From JAGVPT01 sp035505655 (GTDB taxonomy: Bacteria > Bacteroidota > Ignavibacteria > UBA10030 > UBA8401): a DNA stretch of 64,000 bases. Under the pieces are notes generated by a model. The model was not told the origin of the DNA. It did not search any database and was given only the letters and a program-made list of their open reading frames with translations. Both the position numbers and the translations under genes were made by a program. The stretch covers positions 1 to 64,000 of the forward strand of contig DATJQP010000020.1 in assembly GCA_035505655.1 (NCBI GenBank), written 5' to 3'. Of this stretch, positions 51,111 to 59,217 are shown one piece after another; position 1 is the stretch's first letter, and each line of letters starts with the position of its first letter.

Positions 51111-52253
51111 ATGAAGATAGCATACTTCAACGCCAGCCTGAAGGTCGGTCAGGACGGAGTCACCCGCTGCATTTACAGAATGATCGACGCGGTGCTCGAG
51201 CGCGGGGATCAGGCGATCGCGATCGGCTCGACACTTCCGATTGGAAAGACTCCGATCCCGATGTACGGCGTTCCCTCCGTCGTTCTGCCGCTGCAGAAGA
51301 ACTACCGGATTGCGATCCCCGGGTATCAATCCTTCGCGTCGGTTCTGGAGGAGTTCCAGCCCGACATTCTCCACATCAACAGTCCCTGCACGCTCGGTTT
51401 TGCGGCGGTGAAATACGCCCGGCATTTCGGACTGCCGGTTGTGGCGACATATCATACCCATTTCCCGACATATCCCCGCTACTACAACCTGACGAGACTC
51501 GAAGAGCTCACCTGGAGAATTTCACGCCGGCTCTACAACAGCGTCGAGAGGACCTTTGTGCCTACGAGACCGATCATGAAAGAGCTGGAGGAGAACGGGA
51601 TCCAACATCTCACGTATCTCCCGAACGGAGTCGATACGTCGTTGTTCAGCCCGTTCACCAGGTCGGAGGAGTGGCGAAAAAGATTCGGCGGGGGAGAGAA
51701 GCCCGTCCTTCTCTTTGTAAGCCGTCTTGTGTGGGAGAAGGATCTCAGGATCCTGGCGCAGGCGTACGAACAACTTCGCGCCAGACGGAATGACTTTGAG
51801 ATGGTCCTCGTCGGGGACGGCCACGCGAGAACCGAGCTTGAGGCGATGATGCCAGGGGCCCATTTCCTGGGATACCAATCTGGCAAGACACTCGCCGAGA
51901 GTTTTGCTTCCGCCGACATCTTCGTTTTCCCCTCGACGACCGAGACGTTTGGACTTGTGACTCTTGAGGCGATGGCCTCCGGGCTCGCCCCCGTTGCCGC
52001 CCAGGTCGGCGGGGCGGCGGAGATCATCGAGGAAGGACGGTCGGGGCTCTTTGCCCGCCCGCACGAAAGCGAAGACCTTGCCAGGAAGATCGAATGGTAT
52101 CTGGACAATCCTCATCACAGAAAAATCATCGCAGACCATGCACTCGCTCGTGCACAGGAGTATCGATGGGAGTCTGTTCTCGACAAGCTTTTTGAGAACT
52201 ACGGAGAGGTTATCGAGGACTTCCGCCGACGCCGGTTCCCTCGCGCAGCCTGA
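51111..52253 (+). CDS. glycosyltransferase family 4, MgtA-like
   Basis: Retaining GT-B glycosyltransferase, 380 aa from the ATG at 51111 (AAGGAGGTCTCT before it). N-terminal Rossmann half: IAYFNASLKVGQDGVTRCIY, HINSPCTLGFAAV, VATYHTHFPTYPRYY. C-terminal half: PNGVDTSLFSP, LLFVSRLVWEKDLRILAQAY, and the EX7E site in STTETFGLVTLEAMASGLA, which binds the nucleotide-sugar phosphate. It resembles alpha-mannosyl- or glucosyltransferases acting on diacylglycerol or phosphatidylinositol-type lipids. A metallophosphoesterase and a HAD phosphatase follow directly, so a glycolipid or glycan route with phosphate removal steps is plausible. Confidence 0.88.
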   Translation: MKIAYFNASLKVGQDGVTRCIYRMIDAVLERGDQAIAIGSTLPIGKTPIPMYGVPSVVLPLQKNYRIAIPGYQSFASVLEEFQPDILHINSPCTLGFAAVKYARHFGLPVVATYHTHFPTYPRYYNLTRLEELTWRISRRLYNSVERTFVPTRPIMKELEENGIQHLTYLPNGVDTSLFSPFTRSEEWRKRFGGGEKPVLLFVSRLVWEKDLRILAQAYEQLRARRNDFEMVLVGDGHARTELEAMMPGAHFLGYQSGKTLAESFASADIFVFPSTTETFGLVTLEAMASGLAPVAAQVGGAAEIIEEGRSGLFARPHESEDLARKIEWYLDNPHHRKIIADHALARAQEYRWESVLDKLFENYGEVIEDFRRRRFPRAA

Positions 52254-53265
52254 GGTTCTCCACCCCCGGCGTTCAGGCCCCACCGGCATCGCGGCCGGCA
52301 GCACCAGGGCCACCGGCAATTCATTCACCATCGCTCACCTCTCGGATCCGCACCTCAGCCGTCAGTATTACCGCGAGCACATCAAGTCACTGAAGATCCT
52401 CCTCAGATCCATCCTTGATGAAGGATGCGACCACATTCTTATCACCGGGGACATTGTGAGCACCGGCGACCCGGACGACTATTACCTGGCGAGGAAGATC
52501 CTGACGACGTACGGCCTGATGGACAGCCGGAAGCTCACGATCGTTCCGGGCAATCACGATATCTTCGGAGGACCGCATCGGGCGGTCGATGTGCTGAGCT
52601 TTCCGCGCCACATCCGCACGATCGACTACCATCGCCGCGTGGCCTTGTTCCAGGAGGCATTCGCCGAGACATTCGAAGGCGTGGAGCGGATGGACGGCGA
52701 CACTCTTTTTCCGTTCATCAAACGGGTGGGACCGTTCTCCATCCTCGGGCTCAATTCCATCCCTCCTTGGTCCCTCTGGGACAATCCTCTCGGATCGAAT
52801 GGTATGCTGAGCGAGTCTCAGTTCGCGGCCCTTTCGCGGCTCAACGATGAGGGAGGCCTCGGGGGGGGAGTACCGATCGTCGCGATCCATCACCACTTCA
52901 ACGACCTCGTCGATGAAACCACCGAGAACAGCCTCTGGCGGAAAATCGAATCGAAAACGATGAGAATGAAACGACGGAAGAAGCTCCTCCGGATCTTCTC
53001 GTCGCTCGGAGTGCGGGGTGTCCTTCACGGCCACGTCCATCGGAACGAGCTCTATGAGAAGAATGGAATCCATCTTGCCAACGGAGCCGGGGCGGTGTGC
53101 GACGACCCGGTAAACATGTTAAAGTATAACCGCGTGACCTCCGCCGGGACAGAGGTGGGGATCGAGATCAGACTTCTCCCGATCGCGTTTCAAACGTCGG
53201 TCACCGCAGTCTCATTTCATCAATTCCACTCTGTGGGATCGGTCCCTCAGGCTGCCGCTTCCTGA
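52138..53265 (+). CDS. calcineurin-like metallophosphoesterase, start uncertain
   Basis: Di-metal phosphoesterase with ITGDIVSTGDPDD, VPGNHDIFGG, IHHHFNDLVD and HGHVHRNELYE after the first block IAHLSDPHLS, the full set of family motifs. The conserved fold begins at about 52320. Between the glycosyltransferase stop (52253) and that block there is no ATG, GTG or TTG in frame, so the nearest in-frame starts lie inside the upstream gene (ATG 52138, GTG 52147, +1 frame). The coordinates use 52138, giving 375 aa with about 60 extra residues. Alternatives are a +1 frameshift joining it to the glycosyltransferase, a rare start codon, or an assembly error. The HAD gene starts 2 bp after its stop. Confidence 0.8.
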   Translation: MHSLVHRSIDGSLFSTSFLRTTERLSRTSADAGSLAQPEVLHPRRSGPTGIAAGSTRATGNSFTIAHLSDPHLSRQYYREHIKSLKILLRSILDEGCDHILITGDIVSTGDPDDYYLARKILTTYGLMDSRKLTIVPGNHDIFGGPHRAVDVLSFPRHIRTIDYHRRVALFQEAFAETFEGVERMDGDTLFPFIKRVGPFSILGLNSIPPWSLWDNPLGSNGMLSESQFAALSRLNDEGGLGGGVPIVAIHHHFNDLVDETTENSLWRKIESKTMRMKRRKKLLRIFSSLGVRGVLHGHVHRNELYEKNGIHLANGAGAVCDDPVNMLKYNRVTSAGTEVGIEIRLLPIAFQTSVTAVSFHQFHSVGSVPQAAAS

Positions 53266-53267
53266 CG

Positions 53268-54113
53268 ATGATCCCCCCACACCTTCATTCCCAGCTCAAA
53301 ATGTTGGAGGCGAGAAAGGAAGGGAAGCTCTCCGGCCGCCGGCGCATTGCCGTTTTCGACCTGGATAACACCCTCCTTGTCGGGGACATCGGGGAGGCAG
53401 TCTTCGCGAGGCTTCTTCGGGATGGCGCACGGCTTGCGTGCGGCTGGAAGGAGTATGAATCGTTTCTCCGGTGCGACCAATCGGCGGCGTACCGCCTTGT
53501 CGTCGAGACGATGGCGGGCCTCTCTCCGGCCGAGGTCGAAAGGGCGACCATCAAGGTGCTGAGCCAGCCGGAGCCGTTCATCGAGGTGGAAGGAACCGGG
53601 GTTCCGGTTCCGAGAGTGAACAGAACAATGAGAGAATTCGCCGCCGAGGTTCAGGAGCGTGGCTACGAAGTCTACGTGATTTCGGCGAGCAACCAGACTT
53701 CGGTGCGGATCGTTTGCGAAGATTTTTTTGGGATTTCGCCGAAGCGGTGTTTCGGGCTAGAACTGTCAGTGGCCGGAGGACGCTTCACCAACGTGCTAAA
53801 GACGCCTTATCCGATCGGTGCGGGCAAAGTCGAGCTCTATCGGGCGATTGCCGGTGACCTTCTTCCGCAGATCACTGCGACCGACAGCTTCATCGACGCG
53901 CCGCTTCTTTCACTGACAGATCCGCTTGGACTTTCGGTGTGGGTGGGAAAAAGCCGGATGGAATTCAAAGCCGTCAGGGATCGCTTGCGTTTGCCTCAAC
54001 ACCTCTGTTTCGTTCAGAGGCCCATGGATCAGAACCTCAGGAAGAGGGTCCGGATCCTTGGGGAACAATGGAGCAGAGTGGACGATTCTCCTTCCGCGAT
54101 AACGGAGACGTGA
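53268..54113 (+). CDS. HAD-superfamily (IB, SerB-like) phosphatase
   Basis: Haloacid dehalogenase phosphatase, 281 aa. Motif I VFDLDNTLL has the two Asp; motif II is YVISASNQTSV; motif III uses the Lys in PIGAGKVELYR; motif IV is TDSFIDAPLL with the acidic pair. The long helical insert after motif I (cap C1, about 35-110) is typical of the IB group that includes phosphoserine phosphatase and lipid or nucleotide phosphatases. The ATG is 2 bp after the metallophosphoesterase stop. The 3' end overlaps the end of the convergent glycosidase gene by 85 bp, an unusually long antisense overlap. Confidence 0.86.
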   Translation: MIPPHLHSQLKMLEARKEGKLSGRRRIAVFDLDNTLLVGDIGEAVFARLLRDGARLACGWKEYESFLRCDQSAAYRLVVETMAGLSPAEVERATIKVLSQPEPFIEVEGTGVPVPRVNRTMREFAAEVQERGYEVYVISASNQTSVRIVCEDFFGISPKRCFGLELSVAGGRFTNVLKTPYPIGAGKVELYRAIAGDLLPQITATDSFIDAPLLSLTDPLGLSVWVGKSRMEFKAVRDRLRLPQHLCFVQRPMDQNLRKRVRILGEQWSRVDDSPSAITET

Positions 54114-56404
54114 GTTGGCGACGATGAGGTCGCGCTTGTGATCCTGAATGGGAGCCTGAAGACGATCTCCGTGGGGACCGACTCGCCGTCGAAGGCTCCT
54201 TCGAATTCCACGCGCGCACTCGATTCACCCGTGAAGGTGAGAGTGCAGGAAATCGATCCGAATTTCGTCGGCACGTTGAGCAGTCTCACGTTTTTCCCCT
54301 TCCTGACAAGCCTTCCCCCGCTTCCATCGAAAATCAGGATCTTTTCTTCGAATTCTCTCACAAGGCAATCTCTCAGGAAAAGGACGATCTCTGCGGCAGC
54401 CCATCCGTGGTGGCCGTCTCCCATCGCGCCTCCCATCGTCCGCGGATGAACAGCCTCGGGGAAAGAGAAAGGACTCCGGGCCTGCCGGAAGATCGTCTCC
54501 GCCACCTCCCACGCCTCCTCACTATCTCCGAGCAGAAGATGAGCATGAGCGATCTGAAGCGTCAAATAAGGGTTGTAGCCGGAATGGACGATCGGGTGAA
54601 AGAAACCGCGATCATCGACGTAGCGGTTCGTGATTTCACGGAGAGTCGTACGGGGAGCTGATGTCTCCGATTCGAAGAGCCAGAGCGGGTAGAGGGATGC
54701 AACGCAACCGATCGCGCTTTCATCGAACTCACGCTCTTCTGTCGCTGGAATCAATCCCTTGCCGCGCCTCGCGCCTGCCCGTTCGAACGATTCGACGAGA
54801 TCCCTCGTCAACCTCGCGGCCTCCTCTCCGAAAAGCTTTGCGTCTCGCGGAACCCTCAGGATCGTTGCGATCGTTGCCATCGACCGGAGTCCTGCAAGCG
54901 ACCAGAAACTATCCCAATAGTATTGATCGACAGTACCGAGGTGCTCCGCACTGAGACTCGGAGGCATGAGACCGTTGGGAGATCGTTTTTTCTTCCGCAC
55001 AATCCAGAGCGCGGCTCGCCGGAGTGCGGGATACCAATTTCTGAGCCACAACAACTGGCGTGTGAGAAGGAAGTGCTGATGGACCGACCAGATGACGCCG
55101 CCGTTGGAGTCCCATTCTCCGTCGGGTCCCCTGAAAAAACCGTCGGGAGTCTGTCCGTCGGGGAACGCGTCGATGACCTCCTTCGCCCGGCGGCCGAATC
55201 CAAGAAGATCGAGCGCGCGCACCATCAGTGTCGCATCGCGGTACCAAAAGTGGTGATAGAGGAACGGGCCCGGCGAGATGAAGCTGGCGTCGTTCAGCTC
55301 GAGGAGCGCAAGCCGGCTGGCCTCGAAGATCCTCTGAAGGTCCTCATCCGCGAACTCGAACGTCCCCCCCTGCGAAAGCTCTTTTTCCCATTTGACCTCC
55401 TGCTCGGATTTTCTCTTCTCGTATGCCACGCGCCATGTCTGCTTTGTGCCCCGCTTCTCGAGTTGCTTCCGGTCGGCGAGGGCGGAGCTGTAGTGAACGC
55501 GCTTCTCTTCGGACGGACCGAGATCAAAGGTGAAAAAGGCCGTTGCGTGCGCAAAACCGTTCCTGCAATGGACCGATTGCTTTGAGGATTCGTTGAGGGT
55601 GTCGAGCCCCCTTTGCCGGAGGAGATGAGCGACGTCTCCCGATTCGAGTGACGAGAAGGAGACATGATCCGGCGGCTCCGCGAAGGCGATGCCCGGAGAT
55701 TTATTGACATAGGCAATGCGCGGAGAATGAAATTCGACCGAAAAGACGGGAGCGACTCCTTCGGGGTTGAACGGACGTATCGCCACGCCGACTGCTCCCG
55801 ATTTCTTCTCGCCGCTCATATTCCGAAGCACTCCCTTCGCAAAAAGGATATCGATGCCGTGATTTGTGGTCGCGGCGAAATGCTCGACGGTGAAGCGGAG
55901 GCCGGTGACATTGAACGTCGTTGTCAGGACCGGGAAGTTCGCGCCGATCGCTTGATCCGCCGAGGGGGCCAACGAAGGAAAGAACGGCTTCCCATCCACC
56001 ACGACCCAGGTGTCGATCGACCATTCGGAGGGGAGGGGGGTGGCAAGGCCGCGAGGGTCGACGATTGCCTCGTGGTAGCCGTTCAAGGTCCCGACGGTCG
56101 TCCAGTTTCGGTGGGTGACGTTGATGAGAAGGGGATTCTGCCCCCTCGGGATGAAGCTTTCGGTTCCCGGGTCGAGCTGACGGTTCACCCAGTAGGGAAA
56201 GAGCCAATCGCTCCGCATCTGAAGGAACGCGAAGTTCAAGAGACCCCTGACGATAAGCGGCGCGCTGAGCTGGAAGAGTTCCCGCGGGAATCCCTTCCCG
56301 TCGACGTCGCTGAACCTTCCTGCGATTTGAAACTGCCGGATGGCCTCGTCCGAAAGGTGCATCCGCCTCAGAGCTTGCTCGAGAATGTAGGAATTCAACG
56401 TCAC
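54029..56404 (-). CDS. six-hairpin (alpha/alpha barrel) glycosidase-like protein
   Basis: About 791 aa if started at GTG 56404; ATG 56362 and an upstream extension are alternatives, and the helix ILEQALRRMHLSDEAIRQFQ favours the longer form. Residues 40-330 are beta-rich (RNWTTVGTLNGYHEAIVDPR, FTVEHFAATTNHGIDILFAK), a super-sandwich as in GH15/GH63-like enzymes. Residues 380-700 form an alpha/alpha toroid: FLYHHFWYRDATLMVRALDL is the W-x-RDA block of glycogen debranching and glucoamylase-like proteins, GEWDSNGGVIWSVHQHF, and TVDQYYWDSFWSLAGLRSM. A small beta domain ends it. No signal peptide, so probably cytoplasmic. It faces the GT4-phosphatase genes and may act on the same glycan. Substrate unknown. 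Confidence 0.78.
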   Translation of the reverse strand: MTLNSYILEQALRRMHLSDEAIRQFQIAGRFSDVDGKGFPRELFQLSAPLIVRGLLNFAFLQMRSDWLFPYWVNRQLDPGTESFIPRGQNPLLINVTHRNWTTVGTLNGYHEAIVDPRGLATPLPSEWSIDTWVVVDGKPFFPSLAPSADQAIGANFPVLTTTFNVTGLRFTVEHFAATTNHGIDILFAKGVLRNMSGEKKSGAVGVAIRPFNPEGVAPVFSVEFHSPRIAYVNKSPGIAFAEPPDHVSFSSLESGDVAHLLRQRGLDTLNESSKQSVHCRNGFAHATAFFTFDLGPSEEKRVHYSSALADRKQLEKRGTKQTWRVAYEKRKSEQEVKWEKELSQGGTFEFADEDLQRIFEASRLALLELNDASFISPGPFLYHHFWYRDATLMVRALDLLGFGRRAKEVIDAFPDGQTPDGFFRGPDGEWDSNGGVIWSVHQHFLLTRQLLWLRNWYPALRRAALWIVRKKKRSPNGLMPPSLSAEHLGTVDQYYWDSFWSLAGLRSMATIATILRVPRDAKLFGEEAARLTRDLVESFERAGARRGKGLIPATEEREFDESAIGCVASLYPLWLFESETSAPRTTLREITNRYVDDRGFFHPIVHSGYNPYLTLQIAHAHLLLGDSEEAWEVAETIFRQARSPFSFPEAVHPRTMGGAMGDGHHGWAAAEIVLFLRDCLVREFEEKILIFDGSGGRLVRKGKNVRLLNVPTKFGSISCTLTFTGESSARVEFEGAFDGESVPTEIVFRLPFRITSATSSSPTHVSVIAEGESSTLLHCSPRIRTLFLRF

Positions 56405-56598
56405 GGTTGATAAGAGATGATAGGAGAATAAGGAACACTCATCGAATATAGAGCCATATCGTCGGTGTATCAATAGGCCAATGGGCCAAAACGCTTTGTT
56501 ATCATAGATTTAACAATTTCTTAAAGCGGGACACATCACTGCCTAATCGGCATGATCTATTTTTGTGCATCCGAAAGCAAACAGCCGATGGAGGAAGA

Positions 56599-56784
56599 AT
56601 GACAAACTCGCATGAAAATGTTCAACAGCCGTTTCCATTCTGGCTTCTTGAGGAGTTCAGTGCCGGCGAGAGTTTTTCCGAAGAAGAGTTGAGGCCGATC
56701 AGCGACGCCGAATTCTTCTCCTGGATGGGGATCCTCTCCATCGCGCTTCTTGTCTACGGCTTCGTCTTTCATTTCATCGCCTGA
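56599..56784 (+). CDS. small tail-anchored membrane protein (61 aa)
   Basis: GGAGGAAGA directly before the ATG at 56599 is a strong ribosome binding site. A 40-residue acidic, soluble part (PFPFWLLEEFSAGESFSEEE) is followed by a single C-terminal membrane helix (SWMGILSIALLVYGFVFHFI). No known family. The small size, tail anchor and good start suggest a real gene, perhaps a regulator or subunit of a membrane complex. It is divergent from the glycosidase gene and precedes a candidate structured RNA. Confidence 0.6.
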   Translation: MTNSHENVQQPFPFWLLEEFSAGESFSEEELRPISDAEFFSWMGILSIALLVYGFVFHFIA

Positions 56785-56835
56785 CCTGCGTCCTCTCCGG
56801 TAAACCATTCCGCATCTCCCGTGTCTCATACTATG

Positions 56836-57023
56836 CCTCGGAGTTGCCCCGAGGTTGGATTATTATCGGATGGATGTTTGATCCCCGACCTCTCATCTCC
56901 AGGGAACCCATTCCTGGACGGCCGGGGATAGCGGTACCGATCTTTAGTCCGGCGGGAAGGAGGGACGGGTAGACAGGGACGGACTACAGCCAACCGTGTC
57001 GTTGACGCGGTTGGCTTTTTTTT
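56836..57023 (+). ncRNA. candidate structured RNA with four helices ending in a terminator
   Basis: Four consecutive perfect or near-perfect helices are seen: CCTCGG/CCGAGG (56836-56841 with 56849-56854); ATCCCCG/CGGGGAT (56881-56887 with 56923-56929) enclosing TCCAGG/CCTGGA (56898-56903 with 56913-56918); TAGTCCG/CGGACTA (56945-56951 with 56980-56986) enclosing a 28-nt purine-rich loop that contains AAGGAGG; and the terminator at 56988-57023. It lies in a 400-bp gap with no credible frame. It does not fit tmRNA, RNase P, SRP or 6S RNA or a riboswitch class that I can recall. It could be a small RNA or the leader of a riboswitch-like terminator. Confidence 0.45.
56988..57023 (+). terminator. 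strong intrinsic terminator
   Basis: AGCCAACCG (56988-56996) pairs perfectly with CGGTTGGCT (57008-57016) around an 11-nt loop, followed by eight Ts. It ends whatever transcript covers 56599-56986. Confidence 0.88.
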
Positions 57024-57053
57024 GCCTCCTCCTCCGCGTGACGACCGGGCAGT

Positions 57054-57095
57054 GCCTCCTGTCTCCTGCCTCCCGTCTTCCTCTCTCCCTCTTCT
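57054..57095. repeat. pyrimidine heptamer array (6 units)
   Basis: Units GCCTCCT, GTCTCCT, GCCTCCC, GTCTTCC, TCTCTCC, CTCTTCT run in phase between the terminator and the YdeI-like gene. Same type as the pyrimidine arrays near 32700 and 44650. Confidence 0.6.
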
Positions 57096-57184
57096 TGCAA
57101 ATTCAACCTCGAAGCGCTACTTTGACACAATTCAAGACCCACTCTTACTGGGGGGCATATTATCTCGCCTAGACCCGACTCCCG

Positions 57185-57760
57185 ATGAAAGTAGGCAAGA
57201 CCCTCTATGTCTCCGACCGGAAATCCTGGCGACGGTGGCTGTCGAAACATTCCCGAAGGGCCCCCGAGATATGGCTCGTTTACTACCGGAAGGATAGCGG
57301 CAAAAAGAGGATACCGTACAACGATGCCGTCGAGGAAGCTCTCTGCTTCGGATGGATCGACAGCCTGACGAAGCCGAAGAACGCGGAGAGCTGGGTTCAG
57401 AGATTCACTCCAAGAAGAAAGGGGAGTCCTCTTTCGGAGATGAACAAAGAGCGCATACGACGTCTCATGAAATCGGGGAAGATGACTCCGGCCGGGCTTC
57501 GAAGCATTGAACATCACCTCGTCCTCCGCCCGAACCGCAGGCCCGCGCTGAAGGGATTTACGCTTCCCTCCGACATTCTCACGGCGCTAAAGGAGGACCC
57601 GAAAGTGTGGAAAAATTTCACACATTTTCCGGATCGGTACAAGCGAATCAGGGTAGCGTGGATTGACGGCGCCCGGAAGCGTCCTGAGGAGTTCGATAGG
57701 CGGCTACGGTATCTCATCAGAATGACCGCTGGCAATAAACGCTTCGGAATGGTACAATAA
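57185..57760 (+). CDS. YdeI/OmpD-associated family protein
   Basis: Cytoplasmic protein of 191 aa. Family hallmarks: LYVSDRKSWRRWLSKHSRRA with an N-terminal W-x-W-L helix, EIWLVYYRKDSGKKRIPYND, EALCFGWIDSLTKPKNAES and QRFTPRRKGSPLSEMNKERI, then the C-terminal block FTHFPDRYKRIRVAWIDGAR with its Arg/Lys-rich IRMTAGNKRFGM. E. coli YdeI affects resistance to peroxide and antimicrobial peptides, but the biochemical activity of the family is not established. Solitary gene. Its start has no strong Shine-Dalgarno sequence. Confidence 0.87.
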   Translation: MKVGKTLYVSDRKSWRRWLSKHSRRAPEIWLVYYRKDSGKKRIPYNDAVEEALCFGWIDSLTKPKNAESWVQRFTPRRKGSPLSEMNKERIRRLMKSGKMTPAGLRSIEHHLVLRPNRRPALKGFTLPSDILTALKEDPKVWKNFTHFPDRYKRIRVAWIDGARKRPEEFDRRLRYLIRMTAGNKRFGMVQ

Positions 57761-57888
57761 TGGATAGTGCCGGGAAATGTGTCTTGTATCATATGTTCCC
57801 TGAAACGGCAGTCGCATCTTAAACTCGTCCTTCGGCATTTGTGTCTATTGAATAGATTGCTCAACCAACACCTATCTGCGGGAGAGAT

Positions 57889-58218
57889 ATGAAAAATTTC
57901 CTCAAAGCGCTTCTGCTCGCGGCGATGATGTCGATCGCCGTTCCTGCCCTTGCTCAGCTCCATGTCGGTTTGCATATCCAGGTCGGTCCTCCTCCGCCGC
58001 CGAGGGAAGAAGTCGTACCCCGTCCGCATGGGCACGTTATCTGGATCGATGGGTACTACCGCTGGCATCCGCATCGCCATGCCTATGTATGGGTGCGCGG
58101 CCATTGGGAGCGGCCGCCTCGTCCGCATTCCGTGTGGGTCCCTGGGCGTTGGGAACGCCGAAACGGCGAATGGGTCAACTTCGAGGGCCACTGGGCGAAC
58201 GAACGAGTCCGGAAGTAA
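57889..58218 (+). CDS. exported YXWGXW/WXXGXW repeat protein
   Basis: 109 aa. A signal peptide (LLLAAMMSIAVPALAQ) is followed by a Pro run and several repeats centred on Trp and His: VIWIDGYYRWHPHRH, AYVWVRGHWERPPRPHS, VWVPGRWERRNGEWVNFEGH. This is the YXWGXW/WXXGXW-type repeat family found in small envelope proteins of many Gram-negative bacteria, of unknown function. GGGAGAG lies upstream of the ATG. A strong terminator follows, so the gene appears monocistronic. Confidence 0.82.
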   Translation: MKNFLKALLLAAMMSIAVPALAQLHVGLHIQVGPPPPPREEVVPRPHGHVIWIDGYYRWHPHRHAYVWVRGHWERPPRPHSVWVPGRWERRNGEWVNFEGHWANERVRK

Positions 58219-58247
58219 TTCTCCTGCCCCGACGGATTGTTGAACCA

Positions 58248-58287
58248 AAAGGGAAGCAGCCCGCCCACGGGCGGCTTCCCTTTTTTA
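58248..58287 (+). terminator. strong intrinsic terminator
   Basis: AAAGGGAAGC (58248-58257) pairs with GCTTCCCTTT (58274-58283), with further GC pairing inside, followed by a run of Ts to 58286. It ends the YXWGXW gene transcript. Confidence 0.88.
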
Positions 58288-58415
58288 TGTGCATCTCTCA
58301 CCCCCTTTTCTTATCTTGAACCGGATGCCCAAGGCATCCTCCGGGCGAAATCGTTGCCGCGGTGCAGCCCGGCGTTTCTCCCTCACCATTTATTCCAAGA
58401 GACCGGAAGGAAGAT

Positions 58416-59162
58416 ATGAAGCATCTGTTGATTGTTGCTTTGCTTCTCGCCGTCGCCATCCCGTCCTACGCCCAGCGTTGGCAATGGCCCGACAACCCGA
58501 AGAACCTCACCGTTCTGCCGAAAACGACCGGAGGAAGAGACCTCCAGCGCATCATGTTCGGCTTCACGGGAGGATTGGGCGTACGCTGCAACTTCTGCCA
58601 TGTGGGGGAGGAGGGGAAGGATTTCAGTGAGTACGATTTTGTGTCAGATGCCAAGCCGGAGAAGAACGAGGCACGGCTCATGCTCCAGATGATGAACGCG
58701 GTCAACACCCAGTATCTTGCGAAGCTCGGGGTCGACAGCGCCTCCTCGATGAAAGTTTCATGTATCACGTGCCATCACGGTAATTCGAAGCCGGTGATGC
58801 TTGAGGACAAGCTCAAAGGGATCTTCGACCGCTTCGGCATCGATTCCACCATCCACCAGTACCGGGCCCTCCGCGAGCAGTACTATGGAGGCTTTACCTA
58901 CGATTTCAAGGAAGGGACGCTCGTTCGTCTCGCCGACGAGATTTCGGGGGACGCCTCGAAGTCGGATGCAGCCATTGCGGTCCTCAAGCTGAACATCGAA
59001 CTCTATCCGAATTTCTCCTACTCCTACGTCCGTCTTGGAGGGCTCTACGAAACAGCGGGGAAGACCCAGGAGGCGATCGACAGCTATTCCAAAGCAGTGG
59101 CGCTGGATCCGAGAAACGGCATGGCACGGATGCGCTTGGAACGACTTCAAAACAAGAAGTAA
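58416..59162 (+). CDS. exported c-type cytochrome (reaction-centre cytochrome-like) with TPR tail
   Basis: 248 aa from the ATG at 58416 (GGAAGGAAG before it). Signal peptide LLIVALLLAVAIPSYAQ. Two haem c sites, CNFCH and CITCH, lie in GVRCNFCHVGEEGKDFSEYD and VSCITCHHGNSKP, with the intervening helix EARLMLQMMNAVNTQYLAKL, matching the cytochrome c family related to photosynthetic reaction-centre subunits but widespread in non-phototrophs. Residues 150-248 are helical and include a TPR (ETAGKTQEAIDSYSKAVALD). Likely periplasmic electron carrier with an interaction domain; partner unknown. An SRPBCC gene follows at 55 bp. Confidence 0.88.
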   Translation: MKHLLIVALLLAVAIPSYAQRWQWPDNPKNLTVLPKTTGGRDLQRIMFGFTGGLGVRCNFCHVGEEGKDFSEYDFVSDAKPEKNEARLMLQMMNAVNTQYLAKLGVDSASSMKVSCITCHHGNSKPVMLEDKLKGIFDRFGIDSTIHQYRALREQYYGGFTYDFKEGTLVRLADEISGDASKSDAAIAVLKLNIELYPNFSYSYVRLGGLYETAGKTQEAIDSYSKAVALDPRNGMARMRLERLQNKK

Positions 59163-59217
59163 TCCGGATCGGGAGGGCAACGGCACCCGTGCGCTCAACC
59201 ATCTCCCCGACAGTCTC

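Noticed and set aside
56836..57023. Known RNA such as SRP RNA, 6S RNA, c-di-GMP riboswitch or RNase P
   Set aside because: A GGAAGGAG loop and an AGCGGTACCGAT stretch recalled SRP and GEMM elements, but the surrounding conserved sequences of these classes are missing.
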